A stretch of DNA of 64,000 nt from Paracidovorax konjaci (GTDB lineage: Bacteria > Pseudomonadota > Gammaproteobacteria > Burkholderiales > Burkholderiaceae_C): positions 1-64,000 of the forward strand of contig NZ_FOMQ01000010.1 in NCBI RefSeq assembly GCF_900112675.1. Reading direction: 5' to 3'. This document shows positions 1 through 9,018 of this stretch, piece after piece. The notes beneath the pieces were generated by a model, which was given only the letters and a program-made list of their open reading frames with translations, was not told the origin of the DNA and made no database searches. A program made the position numbers and the translations under genes. Within the stretch, counting starts at the first letter, position 1, and every line of letters starts with the position of its first letter.

Positions 1-285
1 CAACTCATCGAGCAACAGCAGATGCAGGCGATGCCACACTCCCACGGCCTGCCAGTCACGTAGACGCCGCCAGCAAGTCATGCCGCTGCCAAAGCCCAGT
101 TCCTGGGGCAACTCTTCCCAAGGGATGCCGGTGCGCAAAACGAACAGGATGCCGTTGAGGGCCATCTCGTCGCTCACCCGCGGGCGACCGCCCTTGGCCG
201 AGGCGGCGACTACCGGCAACAGCGGCGCAACCTTCTTGAACAGTGCTGCGCGCTTATCTCTTTTTTCTTGTTTCGACTCATGCAT
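1..285 (-). CDS. IS5-family transposase, N-terminal part (runs off left edge)
   Basis: Open reading frame read leftwards from ATG at 285 to the window edge without a stop, giving 95 residues. It begins MHESKQEKRDKRAALFKKV and carries the stretch ALNGILFVLRTGIPWEEL followed by GSGMTCWRRLRDWQ. That pattern is typical of the N-terminal DUF4096-type DNA-binding region of IS5-family (IS427-like) transposases. The DDE catalytic part would lie left of the window. An upstream in-frame TTG-GTG just before the ATG could extend the start by two codons. The IS terminus is not defined; it probably lies between about 290 and 360. Family knowledge gives the role (DNA transposition). Whether the element is intact cannot be judged. 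Confidence 0.8.
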   Translation of the reverse strand, partial: MHESKQEKRDKRAALFKKVAPLLPVVAASAKGGRPRVSDEMALNGILFVLRTGIPWEELPQELGFGSGMTCWRRLRDWQAVGVWHRLHLLLLDEL

Positions 286-587
286 CACCAAACGCTCTTC
301 GCTCGATTTGCGATGACATGGTTTTGTTAGCCGCTTTAAGCCTGCCGTAGGACACGGCCGGATCTCTGCCCCCATCCGTCATCAATGGATCCGGATCGTT
401 TCCAATGCGAAACGTCTGTATGCCTTCGAAGGCGAACGCCTCTGCTGCTACGCAGCGCTCCTACATGTTGAAGAGTCGGCATGGCGCGAAGCTATGCCAC
501 AGGCCTTGAAGCGGGGATCCAAGCTGCTTCTTCGCGCTCTGCTGAGCGCAGCCTGCATCTTCCAACTACCGATCCAGGAGAGCATCT
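286..587. other. Intergenic stretch without a supported gene
   Basis: About 300 bases between the transposase start and the glycine-rich gene. It should contain the right end of the insertion sequence. I could not identify a terminal inverted repeat or a convincing promoter. No open frame here has a credible ribosome-binding site. Confidence 0.5.
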
Positions 588-1007
588 ATGAAGCTGAGTC
601 AACAAATGCGGCGCACCGTGCAATATTGCGCTGGAGTCATGGTCACGGGCGTGGCCCTCGCCGGAGCACCTGTAGTGCATGCGCAGGCCACCGGGGGTGC
701 AATGGGTGGCGCGAGCGCCGATGCGCCTGCTGGAACGGCAAGCGGTGCTGCATCGAAAAGGTCCGGTTCCAAGGCAGACGATCGGAACACAGGTGGAGGC
801 CGCTCGCAGGGCGGCAGTGGCAGTGGCACCGGCAATGGAACAGGTGGTTCGACCGGGGGTACCGGTGGCGGTACGGGCGGAACGGGCGGCGATGGCGGGT
901 CGGGAGCCGGTAGCTCCGGAGCGGGGACCGGCGCCGGCACGGGCGGCACCGGTGGGGCAGGCGGCAGCGGTTCCGGGGGCAGTGGTGCCGGCGCGGGAGG
1001 GCGCTGA
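588..1007 (+). CDS. Glycine-rich exported protein, unknown function
   Basis: 139 residues. The first 32 form a standard Sec signal peptide: a short Lys/Arg-rich start, a hydrophobic core around AGVMVTGVALAG, then APVVHA before the likely cleavage. The mature part has a short Ala/Ser/Lys segment (KRSGSKADDR) followed by about 70 residues that are almost only Gly, Thr, Ser and Ala in GGTGG-like steps. A ribosome-binding site (CCAGGAGAG) precedes ATG 588 at good spacing, which supports translation. The frame shows no known domain. It may be a structural or cell-surface low-complexity protein. It could also be partly a GC-rich artefact, since the other frames are open here too. The signal peptide and ribosome-binding site argue it is real. 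Confidence 0.6.
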   Translation: MKLSQQMRRTVQYCAGVMVTGVALAGAPVVHAQATGGAMGGASADAPAGTASGAASKRSGSKADDRNTGGGRSQGGSGSGTGNGTGGSTGGTGGGTGGTGGDGGSGAGSSGAGTGAGTGGTGGAGGSGSGGSGAGAGGR

Positions 1008-1228
1008 TCTCAGCTAACGCTCCGCAAGCCTGTAAAGAGGCCTGCACCAACCCAAGGGCTGAGCGAGCAGTAGCCGCGCCGTTCCACAGTGGTGTTCGGA
1101 GCTTGCTCATCCGTTGATGCAGGGTCGCATGGCACCGGCATGATTTCCTACAGGCGCTGCCATGCGTTTCCCACCCCGTGTCCGAGTCGCCAAGGGTCCA
1201 ATGTTGTCACTCGATCACAGGAGGTCCC

Positions 1229-1441
1229 ATGAATGTTTCTCGATGGAGCGCGCCCGAGTCTCTCATGGGAGCGGGCATCCGGGCCCCTCAAATGGGACAG
1301 CACGAAGTGGCCCGCTGGCAGATCCAACAGGGCGATCTGGAGCCGAAGCTGTACGTGCAGGACATTCCCGACAGCCTGGAATCGTTCGAATCCCAATTTT
1401 CCGATTCGGGAACCACATCTTCCATCCAGTGGCTGGGATGA
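1229..1441 (+). CDS. Small hypothetical protein (70 aa)
   Basis: A short frame starting at ATG 1229 behind a near-perfect Shine-Dalgarno (AGGAGG at 1219-1224). The protein begins MNVSRWSAPESLMGAG and ends in SSIQWLG. It is acidic in its C-terminal half (DLEPKLYVQDIPDSLESFESQ), with no signal peptide or membrane segment. I do not recognise a family. Support rests on the strong ribosome-binding site and on amino-acid content that does not look like an antisense shadow. An upstream in-frame ATG at 1178 lacks a ribosome-binding site. Confidence 0.45.
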   Translation: MNVSRWSAPESLMGAGIRAPQMGQHEVARWQIQQGDLEPKLYVQDIPDSLESFESQFSDSGTTSSIQWLG

Positions 1442-1815
1442 CGCCGGCCGCAGGCTGAGGTCTTGCCTGAAGCCTGGTTCCTGCAGCAAATGCTGATCCC
1501 GTGCCAAAAAACAGCCTCGGCGCGGTTTGGAACGTTTATTTTTCCTATGAGGAAGGCGGTTGCACGCTGTGATCGGTGCGTCACAGGTCCGACCTAATGA
1601 GGCGGAAGGGTGATCGCCCAGCCGGCTTCGCCGATGGTGTATCGGCCGCTGGCCACCTTCCTTCACTGCCGCAGTAGCGCAGCATGCGTGGGTAGACAGT
1701 CGATGCGGGACTGAGCCGTTGGTACCTGTCTGTGTGAGGAATCTTCTGCACTGGCGAATGGCTGCCATGCCGATAGAGCGAAGCGCAGTCACAGACGCAC
1801 CGCCCCAGGAAAAGC
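1442..1815. other. Intergenic stretch, nothing recognised
   Basis: About 370 bases between the small ORF and tRNA-Arg. Open frames on either strand lack ribosome-binding sites and recognisable protein sequence. No hairpin with a T-run was seen. Confidence 0.4.
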
Positions 1816-1892
1816 TGGCCTGCCCGGAGGGACTCGAACCCCCGACCTATTGCTTAGAAGGCAATTGCTCTATCCAGTTGAGCTACGGGCAG
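1816..1892 (-). tRNA. tRNA-Arg (anticodon TCT)
   Basis: Read on the minus strand, this folds into a full cloverleaf. The acceptor stem CTGCCCG pairs perfectly with CGGGCAG. The D stem is GCTC/GAGC, the anticodon stem ATTGC/GCAAT with loop CTTCTAA (anticodon TCT, reading AGA), and the T stem GGGGG/CCCTC encloses TTCGAGT. A G discriminator and an encoded CCA complete the 77-nt gene. Confidence 0.97.
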
Positions 1893-2160
1893 ATGGGATG
1901 GAATTGCACCAAACGCAGCCCGGTCGGGGCTGTGGCGCACCTGCCGGATTGCGTGGGCTCAGTCTCCGACGCGCCCCTTGACCACTTCAACCCTGGGCCG
2001 CACCGGCAGTGCTTCCGAAGCCCGCGATCATACCCGGCCCGGTGTCCGCTCTGACCCATGGGCCAGCCGTCTGCGCAGTTTGGCGGCTTTGCGGTTATAA
2101 CGGAATGGCCGCCACCCTCCGCGCGCTTTCTGCGCTGTCTGCCAAAGCCCTCTTTGACAC

Positions 2161-3912
2161 ATGCCCCACAGCGTATCCCTCATCCACACCATCGCCGTCG
2201 GGCTCGGGCTCGCGTTGGTTCTAGGTTTTCTGGCGACCCGCGTGCGTTTGCCTGCACTCGTCGGCTATCTGCTGGCCGGGGTGGCTATCGGGCCCTATAC
2301 CCCGGGTTTCGTGGCCGATGGCGCCATGGCCAGTCAGTTGGCGGAGATCGGGGTCATGTTGCTGATGTTCGGGGTGGGGCTGCATTTCTCGCTGGGCGAT
2401 CTGCTGGCGGTGCGCAAGATCGCGCTGCCCGGGGCCATCGTCCAGATGGCCGTGGCGACGATGCTCGGCATGGGCCTGGCCACGTGGTGGGGCTGGGGCC
2501 TGGGCGGTGCGCTCGTGTTCGGCCTGTCGCTTTCGGTGGCCAGCACGGTGGTGTTGCTGCGGGCGCTGGAAACCCTCGGCATCCTGGATTCCTACACTGG
2601 CCGCATCGCGGTCGGGTGGCTCGTGGTGGAAGACCTGGCCATGGTGCTGGTGCTGGTGCTCCTGCCGCCGCTCGCGGGCTGGCTCGGAGGCAGCGCTGCC
2701 GTGCAGGATGCCTCCCATCCCCCTTTGTGGAAGACGCTGGGGTGGACGCTGGCGCAGGTCGGCGGCTTCGTGGCGCTGATGCTGCTGGTGGGGCGCCGGG
2801 TGTTCCCCTGGGTGCTGTGGCAGGTGGCGCGCACGGGCTCGCGCGAGCTGTTCACGCTCTGCGTGGTGGCCGCCGCCGTGGGGATCGCCTTCGGCTCGGC
2901 GGCGCTGTTCGGCGTGTCGTTCGCGCTCGGCGCGTTCTTCGCGGGCATGGTGATGCGCGAATCGGAGTTCAGCCACCGTGCCGCGCAGGAATCGCTGCCG
3001 CTGCGCGACGCTTTCGCCGTGCTGTTCTTCGTCTCGGTGGGCATGCTGTTCGATCCGCGCGTGCTGCTGGAGCGGCCCTTCCAGGTGCTGGCGGTGGTGG
3101 CCATCATCATCTTCGGCAAGACGCTGGCGGCGGCCGCGCTGGTGCTGGCCTTCCGGTACCCGCTCAACACCGCGCTCACGGTGTCCGCCAGCCTGGCCCA
3201 GATCGGCGAGTTCTCTTTCATCCTGGTGGGGCTGGGCGCCTCGCTCGGGCTGCTGCCGCCCGAAGGTGCGAGCCTGGTGCTGGCCGGTGCGCTCATCTCC
3301 ATCGCCGTGAATCCGATCCTGTTCCGTGCGATTGCGCCCCTGCAGGACTGGCTGCGTGCGCGCTCCGCGTGGGCGCGGCAACTGGAGCTGCGCGACGATC
3401 CGCTCGCGGAGCTTCCGGTGAGCACGCACCAGCGCTACCTGGCGCGGCAGGTGGTGCTGGTGGGCTACGGCCGGGTCGGGCGCCGCATCGCCGCGGCGCT
3501 GGCGGCACGCGACATTCCCTTCGTGGTGGCCGAGCAGAACCGCGAACTGGTCGAGCACATGCGGTCGGCCGGCATGGTGGCGGTGGCGGGTGACGCGGTC
3601 GACCCGGCGGTGCTGATCCAGGCGCACATCGCGCGTGCGCACATGCTCGTGATCGCCACGCCCGATACGCTGGACGTGCGGCAGATCGTCGCCACTGCGC
3701 GCACGCTCAATCCGGCCATCGAGACGGTGGTGCGCTCTCACAACGAGGAAGAGGCCGAACTGCTCGAAAACGAAGGCGTAGGCAAGGTCTTCCTGGGCGA
3801 GGAAGCGCTGGCGGTGGCGATGACCGCCCATGTGGTGACGGTGGCCGGATCGCGCGAGCCGTGGAGCACCACGGCACCCGGGGCGCTGGACGAACACCAC
3901 GCTTCCGTCTAA
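2161..3912 (+). CDS. KefB/YbaL-type CPA2 cation:proton antiporter with RCK_N (TrkA-N) domain
   Basis: 583 residues. The N-terminal ~390 residues form a multi-span Na+/H+ exchanger domain with the family pattern GYLLAGVAIGPYTPGF near the start, several hydrophobic helices and the segment SLAQIGEFSFILVGLG. The C-terminal part starts a Rossmann fold with VVLVGYGRVGRRIA and continues to a typical TrkA-N nucleotide-binding domain. The whole resembles E. coli YbaL more than KefB or KefC. The expected role is inner-membrane monovalent cation efflux in exchange for protons, gated by nucleotide binding. It stands alone; no KefF/KefG-like ancillary gene is adjacent. Confidence 0.9.
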   Translation: MPHSVSLIHTIAVGLGLALVLGFLATRVRLPALVGYLLAGVAIGPYTPGFVADGAMASQLAEIGVMLLMFGVGLHFSLGDLLAVRKIALPGAIVQMAVATMLGMGLATWWGWGLGGALVFGLSLSVASTVVLLRALETLGILDSYTGRIAVGWLVVEDLAMVLVLVLLPPLAGWLGGSAAVQDASHPPLWKTLGWTLAQVGGFVALMLLVGRRVFPWVLWQVARTGSRELFTLCVVAAAVGIAFGSAALFGVSFALGAFFAGMVMRESEFSHRAAQESLPLRDAFAVLFFVSVGMLFDPRVLLERPFQVLAVVAIIIFGKTLAAAALVLAFRYPLNTALTVSASLAQIGEFSFILVGLGASLGLLPPEGASLVLAGALISIAVNPILFRAIAPLQDWLRARSAWARQLELRDDPLAELPVSTHQRYLARQVVLVGYGRVGRRIAAALAARDIPFVVAEQNRELVEHMRSAGMVAVAGDAVDPAVLIQAHIARAHMLVIATPDTLDVRQIVATARTLNPAIETVVRSHNEEEAELLENEGVGKVFLGEEALAVAMTAHVVTVAGSREPWSTTAPGALDEHHASV

Positions 3913-3960
3913 CGCGCCATCCCGTGTGCGGCATTGGCAGGTTGGAGTGAAAACCCCTCC

Positions 3961-4006
3961 ATGCCGCCGGATTCATTCAATAGTTTGCTATATATTTAAT
4001 AGCAAA
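3961..4006 (+). repeat. Dispersed 46-bp hairpin repeat, copy 1
   Basis: Begins ATGCCGCCGGATTCATT, continues CAATAG, and ends in an inverted repeat TTTGCTAT-N7-ATAGCAAA with a perfect 8-bp stem. It lies between two convergent genes (antiporter and M14 peptidase), where a bidirectional terminator could sit. Four further copies occur in the window: 28240-28285, 33336-33381, 36219-36264 and 59989-60034. Confidence 0.85.
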
Positions 4007-4118
4007 TGTGCGGGGCTTGTTGCCTGAGGCATTCAGTTGGAGGCCCGGCAGCCAGGGAGCGCGGGACGTGCTGCCCATCTGCCTGCCGCCGGCGAAGAAC
4101 CTGGCCGGGCGGGCCGGC

Positions 4119-5987
4119 TCAGTCCGGTTCCTCGAACACCAGCGACGGTGTCGACATCACCCGGGCCGTGTCGGAGAGGGAGTCGATGAGCCGGTTCGCG
4201 AAATAGCTGTTCTGCGTGTCCGGCTCGAGCGCGGCGGCGGCCAGGTTGGCGAGCGGTTGGTTGAGGGGCACGTAATAGCTGCCCGCCGGCGCGTCGATGG
4301 CGGTGCGCACCGCAGAAACCTGTACCCGCACCACGTCCGAGGCACCGGCCACGGTACCGCGCACATCCTCGCGCGGCGCCGTGTCCCGAGACGTTTCCCG
4401 GAAGGTGTCGGCCAGCAGCGAGCCTTGTTCGGCCACACGCATCACCTGCAGCCCCAGCAGCTTGAGGCGCTCCACGGCGGTGCTGGCTGAGGGGGCCAGC
4501 CAGTAGCCGCAGGGCCGGGGCCGGCTGGAGAGCGTGCGCAGTTCCAGGGACGAATTCCAGTCCACCCGCACCGTCTTGTCGGCGCCCGTCTCGGGGTCGA
4601 GCATGAGCAGGTCGCGCTGCGTGGCCGTGGGACCCGCGTCGATGGTGATTTCGCCGCGGCACGCCTGGGCGGCCGTGTCGCGCGCGACGAACGAGCGCAC
4701 CTGCTCCAGGTTGGCCGAGCGTTCCGCGGTGCTGCGCAGCGCACTGGAGATGGCCGTGACCTGCGTGTGCACGCGCCGCTGGATGTGCGTGCGTTCGATG
4801 CCCACGCCCCGGGTCTCGATGAGCAGGCTGACCGCGTTCTTCAGGCCGTTCACGTTGCGACCGGTGTCGGGCCGCGTGCCGCCCATGGAGACACGGCGGT
4901 CGGCCGGATTGGTGGAGGTGGTGTAGTACCACTCGCTGGTCAGGCTCTGGCCCTGCAGGGCGGCCACCATGGGCTGGTGGTACCACTCGCGGGAGGCCTT
5001 GGAGAGGAACTCCGGCACGTTCGCGGTGGTGGCGTACTGCAGCAGCGCGTCGTAGCGCTGGATGCCGCCGAATTTTTCGAGGAAGCGTCCGGCCACCGTG
5101 TATTCGTGCGCGTCGATGACCGCGATGGGCCGGTAATCGCGCACCAGCCGCGCGAGCGCCTGGGCTTCCGGCGTGGTGAGCAGCAGGTGGTCGCGGTTCA
5201 GGTCGGTGCCGTTGGCGGTGACGCGGGTTCCGGCTTCCGCGCCATCCGGGTTGGCGCGCGGCACGATCACGACGTTGATGCGGTCCAGCAGCGGCTCCAG
5301 CAGGCCTTGCGAGACTTCGCGTGCGATCACCAGCAGGGCTTCAGCACCTGCCGGCTCGTCGCCGTGCTGCTGGCCGATCAGTACCACCGTGGGCCGGCCG
5401 CTGGCGTCGAGGTCCGCCAGGCGGGTGCCTGCGCCGCGCGTGGCCACCAGGGCTTCCAGGGGCGTGCCGCGCTGCGAACGGCCCCATTCGATCACGCCGA
5501 CCTTGGTGGCACTGCCTGCCTGCGGAGCCAGGCGGTGCAGCCATTGCGACGCTTCGCCATTGGTGGTGAATGCGCGGCGCCCGTCCCCGAGGCCCGGCGT
5601 GTCGTAGCGCACGGCTGGGTCGGGAAAGCGCGCGGCGACGGCGGCGCTGTAGGGCAGGGGGCCTGTTGGCGGAGCCGCCGCTTCCGGAGGAGCGGCCGGG
5701 GCGGCCCCCGGCTCCGGCTGCGGGATCAGGGGCGTATGGGTGACGGGAGAGGTGACGACCTCGGCGCGGGTGGTTCCGAGCGGTGGCGGAACGGTGCGCT
5801 CCGGGCCGGAGCGTGCCGGCGCGCGCGAAGGCAGCGGCGTCGAAACGGTGGTGGGCCATGGCGGCAGCGGGGTGCTGCTGCAGCCGGCGGCCAATGCGGC
5901 GATGGCCAGTACCAACGGCCCGAACGCCCGCGGCGGCATGGCGAGGGCGGCGGACCCGGATAGGCGATGGGCGAGAGGCTGGTTCAT
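4119..5987 (-). CDS. M14-family zinc carboxypeptidase, lipoprotein
   Basis: 622 residues. The N-terminus ends in LAIAALAAGCSS, a lipobox with Cys36, so the mature protein is probably membrane-anchored in the periplasm. After a Pro-rich linker of about 70 residues comes the peptidase domain. HGDE (first Zn ligands, H-x-x-E) follows VVLIGQQ, a later IDAHE supplies the third ligand, and the catalytic Glu lies in LIETRG. These are the hallmarks of metallocarboxypeptidase family M14. The C-terminal ~200 residues are not covered by the catalytic core and may be a beta domain. The substrate is unknown; a peptide or murein peptide is plausible. Nothing in the neighbourhood narrows it. Confidence 0.85.
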   Translation of the reverse strand: MNQPLAHRLSGSAALAMPPRAFGPLVLAIAALAAGCSSTPLPPWPTTVSTPLPSRAPARSGPERTVPPPLGTTRAEVVTSPVTHTPLIPQPEPGAAPAAPPEAAAPPTGPLPYSAAVAARFPDPAVRYDTPGLGDGRRAFTTNGEASQWLHRLAPQAGSATKVGVIEWGRSQRGTPLEALVATRGAGTRLADLDASGRPTVVLIGQQHGDEPAGAEALLVIAREVSQGLLEPLLDRINVVIVPRANPDGAEAGTRVTANGTDLNRDHLLLTTPEAQALARLVRDYRPIAVIDAHEYTVAGRFLEKFGGIQRYDALLQYATTANVPEFLSKASREWYHQPMVAALQGQSLTSEWYYTTSTNPADRRVSMGGTRPDTGRNVNGLKNAVSLLIETRGVGIERTHIQRRVHTQVTAISSALRSTAERSANLEQVRSFVARDTAAQACRGEITIDAGPTATQRDLLMLDPETGADKTVRVDWNSSLELRTLSSRPRPCGYWLAPSASTAVERLKLLGLQVMRVAEQGSLLADTFRETSRDTAPREDVRGTVAGASDVVRVQVSAVRTAIDAPAGSYYVPLNQPLANLAAAALEPDTQNSYFANRLIDSLSDTARVMSTPSLVFEEPD

Positions 5988-6149
5988 GGTCGATCAGGGC
6001 CGCGTGAGGCCGTCTGTGGCAGGGCGGGGCCGATGTTACCCGGCGCGACCGCGACCGCCTGTCGGTGGCGACCCCGTGCCGACCGGCTTTCCGGGCCGGA
6101 GGCACCCGGTGCGGTCTTCGTGGCCCGGAAATTCAATGCCGAAAATGCA

Positions 6150-6193
6150 ACGGCGCGGTACGGGCGACCCGAAGATCGCCGGTACCGCGCCGT
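6150..6193 (-). terminator. Strong hairpin downstream of the helicase gene
   Basis: ACGGCGCGGTAC at 6150-6161 is the exact reverse complement of 6182-6193. The 20-nt loop holds a second short stem, GGCGA/TCGCC. It lies about 55 bases past the stop of the rhlE-like gene and before the M14 gene, so it is well placed as a transcription terminator for the minus strand. Only a weak T-rich stretch follows. Confidence 0.55.
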
Positions 6194-6245
6194 GTGTGCG
6201 CGTGCGTCGTGCCGCTACCCGCGAACGGGCGGCGGCAATGGCGCG

Positions 6246-8069
6246 TCAGCGGCCGTAGCCGCCACCGCCGCTGCGGGGGCCGCGATTGCCGCCGCGGTTG
6301 CCACCGCCGCCGCCATATCCACCACCGCCGCCACCGCTGCGGAAGCCGCCGTTCCGGCGGCCCCGGTCGGCCATGCTGTCCACGCTGGTGCGCATGGGGT
6401 CGGGTTGTCCGCCGCCGCTGCCGTGGCGGGGGGGGCCCAGGTGCGTTCCCCCCTGGGTGCCCAGGTGGGCGTTTTCGCGCCGCGGTTGCGTGTCGTCGGA
6501 GCGGTAGCCACCGCCAACGTTGCCGCCGCCTTCGCCGCGTGCGGGGCGGGGGCCGCGCCCGCCGGCACCGCCGCCGTAGCTGTTGCCGCCACCGCCACCA
6601 TTGCCGCGCGGATGGCCGTTGCCTGCGCGCTGGCCGCCTGCGTAGGCATTGCCCTGGCCCTGGCCTTGCGCGCCGCCGCGGCCGCGCGGGGGCTTCTGTC
6701 CGCCGCCGTTGCCGCCGCCTTCGCCGCCATGGGACTGCGCATTGCCGCGCTGGCCGCCGGCCTTGCCGCCGCCGCTGCGTTCACCCTGCGTGGCCTTGTT
6801 GGTGCGGATGCGCTCCATCATTTCGCTGCGGGCCGCCTTGGCCGCCGCCTGCATGACCTCGCGGCTCGGAGGCTTGCCGGCGCCGCCCCAGATGGTCTGG
6901 CGTCCCATGGCGATGGGTTCGGCCTTCTCATCGGGCTCGGGGCCGAAGCCTTCGAGCAACTGCACCGGGATCTCCTGCTTGGTGAAGCGCTCGATCTCCA
7001 TCATGAAGCCTTCCTCGTCCATGCAGACCAGGCTCACGGCTTCGCCGCTCGCGCCCGCGCGGCCCGTGCGGCCGATGCGGTGCACGTAGTCTTCCGGCAC
7101 GTTGGGAATTTCGTAGTTGACGACGTGCGGCAGTTCGTCGATGTCGATGCCGCGCGCCGCGATGTCGGTGGCCACCAGAGCGCGGATGTCGCCGGTCTTG
7201 AAGCCCGACAGCGCCTGCGTGCGGGCGCTCTGGCTCTTGTTGCCGTGCAGGGCCATCGCCGTGACGCCGTTCTTGGTGAGGAAGTCGGCCACATTGTTGG
7301 CGCCGAACTTGGTGCGCGTGAACACCAGCACCTGGCTCCAGTCGTGCTGCTGGATGATGTGCAGCAGCACCTGCTTCTTCTTGCCGCGGCCGACGGGGTG
7401 GATCACCTGGGTGATGCGCTGCACCGTGGTGTTGCGCGGGGTGACCTGGATGCTCTGCGGATTGCGCAGCAGGCTGTTGGCCAGTTCGCGGATCTCGTCG
7501 CTGAAGGTGGCCGAGAACAGCAGGCTCTGCTTGTCGCGGGGCACCATCGACAGCACCTTCTTCACGTCGTGGATGAAGCCCATGTCCAGCATGCGGTCGG
7601 CTTCGTCCAGCACCAGGATCTCGACCTTGCAGAGGTCCAGGAAACCCTGTTGCTGCAGATCCAGCAGACGTCCGGGCGTTGCCACCAGGATGTCCACGCC
7701 GCGCTTGATGCGGTCGATCTGCGGATTCATGCCCACGCCGCCGAAGATGACGGTGGACTTCACGTCGAGGTGCTTGGCGTAGGCGCGCAGGTTCTCTTCG
7801 ACCTGCGCCGCCAGTTCACGCGTGGGCGTGAGCACCAGGGCGCGGATGCCGCCGGCGGGCCGGGCGGTGCCGCCCTGCGTGAGCCGGTGCAGCATGGGCA
7901 GCACGAAGGCCGCGGTCTTGCCGGTGCCGGTCTGCGCGCCGGCGAGGAGGTCGTGCCCCTCGAGAACGGCGGGGATGGCCTGGGCCTGAATGGGGGTGGG
8001 ATTCTCGTAGCCCTGCTCGTGCACGGCTTTCAGAATGGCGGGGGCCAGATTCAGTTCGTCAAAAGTCAT
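6246..8069 (-). CDS. rhlE: DEAD-box RNA helicase, RhlE type, with long Gly/Arg-rich tail
   Basis: 607 residues. It starts with a Q motif ([10 protein letters not shown], then [11 protein letters not shown]) and contains AQTGTGKT (motif I), [27 protein letters not shown] (DEAD box), SATF and [10 protein letters not shown] (motif VI), in the right order over about 380 residues. The last ~180 residues are Gly, Arg, Asn and Gln rich with many GGG and RGG-like steps. That is much longer than the tail of E. coli RhlE (about 450 residues in all). Known role: ATP-dependent RNA unwinding in ribosome assembly and RNA decay. The tail probably binds RNA and may drive condensate formation (inference). Confidence 0.93.
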   Translation of the reverse strand: MTFDELNLAPAILKAVHEQGYENPTPIQAQAIPAVLEGHDLLAGAQTGTGKTAAFVLPMLHRLTQGGTARPAGGIRALVLTPTRELAAQVEENLRAYAKHLDVKSTVIFGGVGMNPQIDRIKRGVDILVATPGRLLDLQQQGFLDLCKVEILVLDEADRMLDMGFIHDVKKVLSMVPRDKQSLLFSATFSDEIRELANSLLRNPQSIQVTPRNTTVQRITQVIHPVGRGKKKQVLLHIIQQHDWSQVLVFTRTKFGANNVADFLTKNGVTAMALHGNKSQSARTQALSGFKTGDIRALVATDIAARGIDIDELPHVVNYEIPNVPEDYVHRIGRTGRAGASGEAVSLVCMDEEGFMMEIERFTKQEIPVQLLEGFGPEPDEKAEPIAMGRQTIWGGAGKPPSREVMQAAAKAARSEMMERIRTNKATQGERSGGGKAGGQRGNAQSHGGEGGGNGGGQKPPRGRGGAQGQGQGNAYAGGQRAGNGHPRGNGGGGGNSYGGGAGGRGPRPARGEGGGNVGGGYRSDDTQPRRENAHLGTQGGTHLGPPRHGSGGGQPDPMRTSVDSMADRGRRNGGFRSGGGGGGYGGGGGNRGGNRGPRSGGGGYGR

Positions 8070-8422
8070 TCAAGGAAGCGCCTCTCCGGGCGCGGGAGGC
8101 ATCGGCCTGTCGCAGAACCCGGAGAAGGGCTGCGGCCAGTCAAGGCTGATGTGATTCACGAATGGGAGCCAGAACACCGCGTGGCGGCTTCATCGTCCCC
8201 AGCAGGCTGCTGAGGCCGCCGGTCACTGGAGCCGGCGGCTGAGGCGCTATTGTGGCACGAGATGGGCGCCGCGGGCACTTGGCCGCGCGGATTGCTCGGC
8301 CGCCACGGCCTGCGCGCATGGCGGGCGTAGACTGGCGCTTTCTCACGGAGCGGTCCTGTCGGGGCGGGCCATCGGTGTTTACCCGGTGCGCACGGGCCCC
8401 GATCCGCTCCCGCACACGGGTC
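8070..8422. other. Intergenic stretch between divergent genes
   Basis: About 350 bases between the start of the helicase gene (minus) and the start of the AtpC-like gene (plus). It must hold both promoters, but I see no clear -35/-10 pair. The frame upstream of the AtpC-like start is open from 8252 but reads as arginine-rich noise. Confidence 0.4.
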
Positions 8423-8884
8423 ATGCACATGTCGTCAATCGAATCGGAACCGGCTCCCGCAGGGCCGGGCGGAGCGCTTCAGCTCGAAATCGCCCATATG
8501 GAGGGGCAGGTGTGGGCCGGCCCGGTGCGGGTGGTGAGCCTGCCAGGCACCGAAGGCGCATTCGGCGTGCTGCGCGGCCATACGCCGGTGCTCACGCGGC
8601 TGCGGGCAGGCTTCGTTCACATCGAGACCACGGCCGGTGAGAGAGTGGAGGTGTACGTGTCGGGCGGTTACGTCGAAATCCAGCCCACGCACGTGACGGT
8701 GCTCGCTGATACGGCAGTGCGCAACGCCGACCTGGATGCCGCCCGCGCCGAAGCCGCGCGGCAGGCGGCCTCGAGCCAGTTGGGCAGCGAACTGGCCCAC
8801 ATCGACCATGCGCTGCTGCATGCCGAGCTGACCCGCGCGGCCGCGCAGTGGACCCACGAGATCCGCAAGGCCTCCGGCCGGTAA
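8423..8884 (+). CDS. Orphan F1 ATP synthase epsilon-subunit-like protein (AtpC paralog)
   Basis: 153 residues from ATG 8423; a second in-frame ATG at 8429 is equally possible. The sequence follows AtpC closely: an N-terminal beta-sandwich with GTEGAFGVLRGHTPVLTRLR and YVSGGYVEIQPTHVTVLADTA, then a C-terminal helical hairpin starting DLDAARAEAARQA. It lacks the operon partners (no atpA, atpD or other subunits nearby). The N-terminal extension and Gly-rich linker differ from a standard AtpC. It could be a regulatory or stress-induced epsilon variant, or a relic. The next gene, ettA, is also tied to ATP status, which may be coincidence. Confidence 0.85.
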   Translation: MHMSSIESEPAPAGPGGALQLEIAHMEGQVWAGPVRVVSLPGTEGAFGVLRGHTPVLTRLRAGFVHIETTAGERVEVYVSGGYVEIQPTHVTVLADTAVRNADLDAARAEAARQAASSQLGSELAHIDHALLHAELTRAAAQWTHEIRKASGR

Positions 8885-9018
8885 CGGGCACGGCTGCCGG
8901 CAGCGCAGATGCGTCCGGCGCAAAGCATCCGATAATCCTCGGCGACGCGTCCGCCGCGCGGCCCTCCGCTGGCCGCCCCTTGCCGGTGGCGCCATCCCAT
9001 TCCTAGGAAAGAAAGCCA

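Noticed and set aside
80-316. Plus-strand 78-codon frame at the left edge
   Set aside because: The minus strand encodes an IS5-type transposase over the same bases.
6286-8213. Long plus-strand frames opposite the rhlE-like gene
   Set aside because: Shadows of the helicase and its Gly-rich tail; Ala/Pro/Arg low-complexity only.
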